6,095 bases of DNA. Source: Burkholderiales bacterium. Its GTDB lineage: Bacteria; Pseudomonadota; Gammaproteobacteria; Burkholderiales; Burkholderiaceae_C. The translations under genes were made by a program, and so were the position numbers. The stretch is taken from positions 1 through 6,095 of the forward strand of contig CANHBY010000095.1 of the NCBI GenBank assembly GCA_947458895.1, given 5' to 3'. Below are positions 5,821 to 6,095 of this stretch, one piece after another (position 1 is the stretch's first letter; each line of letters begins with the position of its first letter). Under the pieces are notes generated by a model that was given only the letters and a program-made list of their open reading frames with translations, was not told where the DNA came from and searched no databases.

Positions 5821-6095
5821 TTAACGCTCAGAGAGCGCTCGGGCCCTGACCTTGAGAACTGGCTTGAGCAAGTAAGACATCACGGTCTTGCGGCCGGTGA
5901 GAATGTCGACCTCGGCGGTCATGCCTGGAAGAATGGGCATTTGGTCATTGAAGTTCACCTGGGTGGTGCGAACGCGAACCAGGTAGAAGGCGTTGCCTTT
6001 TTCATCGGACTCGGTGTCGGGACTGATGTTTTCGACCTTGGCGCTCAGGCCTCCGTAAATGGAAAAGTCGTAGGCCGTCAACTTGACAGTGGCGG
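5821..6095 (-). CDS. HlyD-family type I secretion membrane fusion protein, C-terminal part (LapC-like)
   Basis: The last 90 codons and the TAA stop (5821-5823) are present; the gene continues beyond the right edge. HlyD/LapC proteins are anchored in the inner membrane and link the ABC exporter to the outer-membrane TolC-like channel. The fragment starts ATVKLTAYDFSIYGGL and contains KVENISPDT, a DEKGNAFYLVRVRT strand and the hallmark ending LPGMTAEVDILTGRKTVMSYL, then the terminal LLKPVLKVRARALSER. These are the conserved beta-barrel/lipoyl-proximal end of type I adaptors such as HlyD and LapC. It lies 341 bases upstream of the adhesin on the same strand, so it very likely serves that substrate. 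The transporter ATPase and outer-membrane partner are not visible. Family confidence is high; the LapC versus other HlyD subtype is inferred from the neighbour. Confidence 0.93.
   Translation of the reverse strand, partial: ATVKLTAYDFSIYGGLSAKVENISPDTESDEKGNAFYLVRVRTTQVNFNDQMPILPGMTAEVDILTGRKTVMSYLLKPVLKVRARALSER

Noticed and set aside
5021..5824. 267-codon open frame on the plus strand over the adhesin 5' end and the intergenic gap
   Set aside because: More than half lies antisense to the well-supported retention module and the product has no recognisable domain. The part in the gap is open by GC bias.

Overview
The window looks like a chromosomal segment from a Gram-negative betaproteobacterium, probably Burkholderiales (Comamonadaceae-like). 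This rests on the moderately high GC content, the style of the polyphosphate kinase, and a LapA-type adhesin next to a type I secretion adaptor. The taxonomic call is inference from protein character; no search was run.

Layout, left to right. Positions 1-324 are mostly non-coding. They hold one doubtful 49-codon ORF with a very good Shine-Dalgarno and a pair of TGTCA repeats just before the first large gene. Positions 325-2400 (+) encode a complete polyphosphate kinase 1 (Ppk1), with both catalytic histidines and the ATP-site residues in place. Positions 2401-2458 are a short convergent intergenic gap with a GC-rich stem-loop that probably stops transcription from both sides. Positions 2459-5479 (-) encode a 1006-residue secreted adhesin. 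In order it has an N-terminal retention module, two cadherin/VCBS-like Ig domains, an enlarged PA14 lectin-like domain, two blocks of RTX nonapeptides and a C-terminal type I secretion signal. Positions 5480-5820 are a 341-base gap with no convincing gene but several inverted repeats and a C8 tract. It is the leader/promoter region of the adhesin. Positions 5821-6095 (-) are the last 90 codons of an HlyD/LapC-family membrane fusion protein that runs off the right edge.

How the genes work together. The HlyD-family protein would be the periplasmic adaptor of a type I secretion system that exports the adhesin next to it, with an ABC transporter and probably a TolC-like pore encoded outside the window. 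By analogy with LapA, the retention module would hold the adhesin in the outer-membrane pore until a LapG-type protease releases it. The PA14 domain is the likely ligand binder. Ppk1 belongs to phosphate/energy storage and is transcribed toward the adhesin; nothing in the sequence ties the two functionally.

The points most worth a second look are the divergent candidate LapG site (TPAG instead of TAAG), the very short extender of this LapA-like protein, the PA14 domain with its large insert, and a perfect 15-base palindrome in the adhesin leader. I saw no mobile element, CRISPR array, rRNA or tRNA, and nothing that amounts to a wholly new system.
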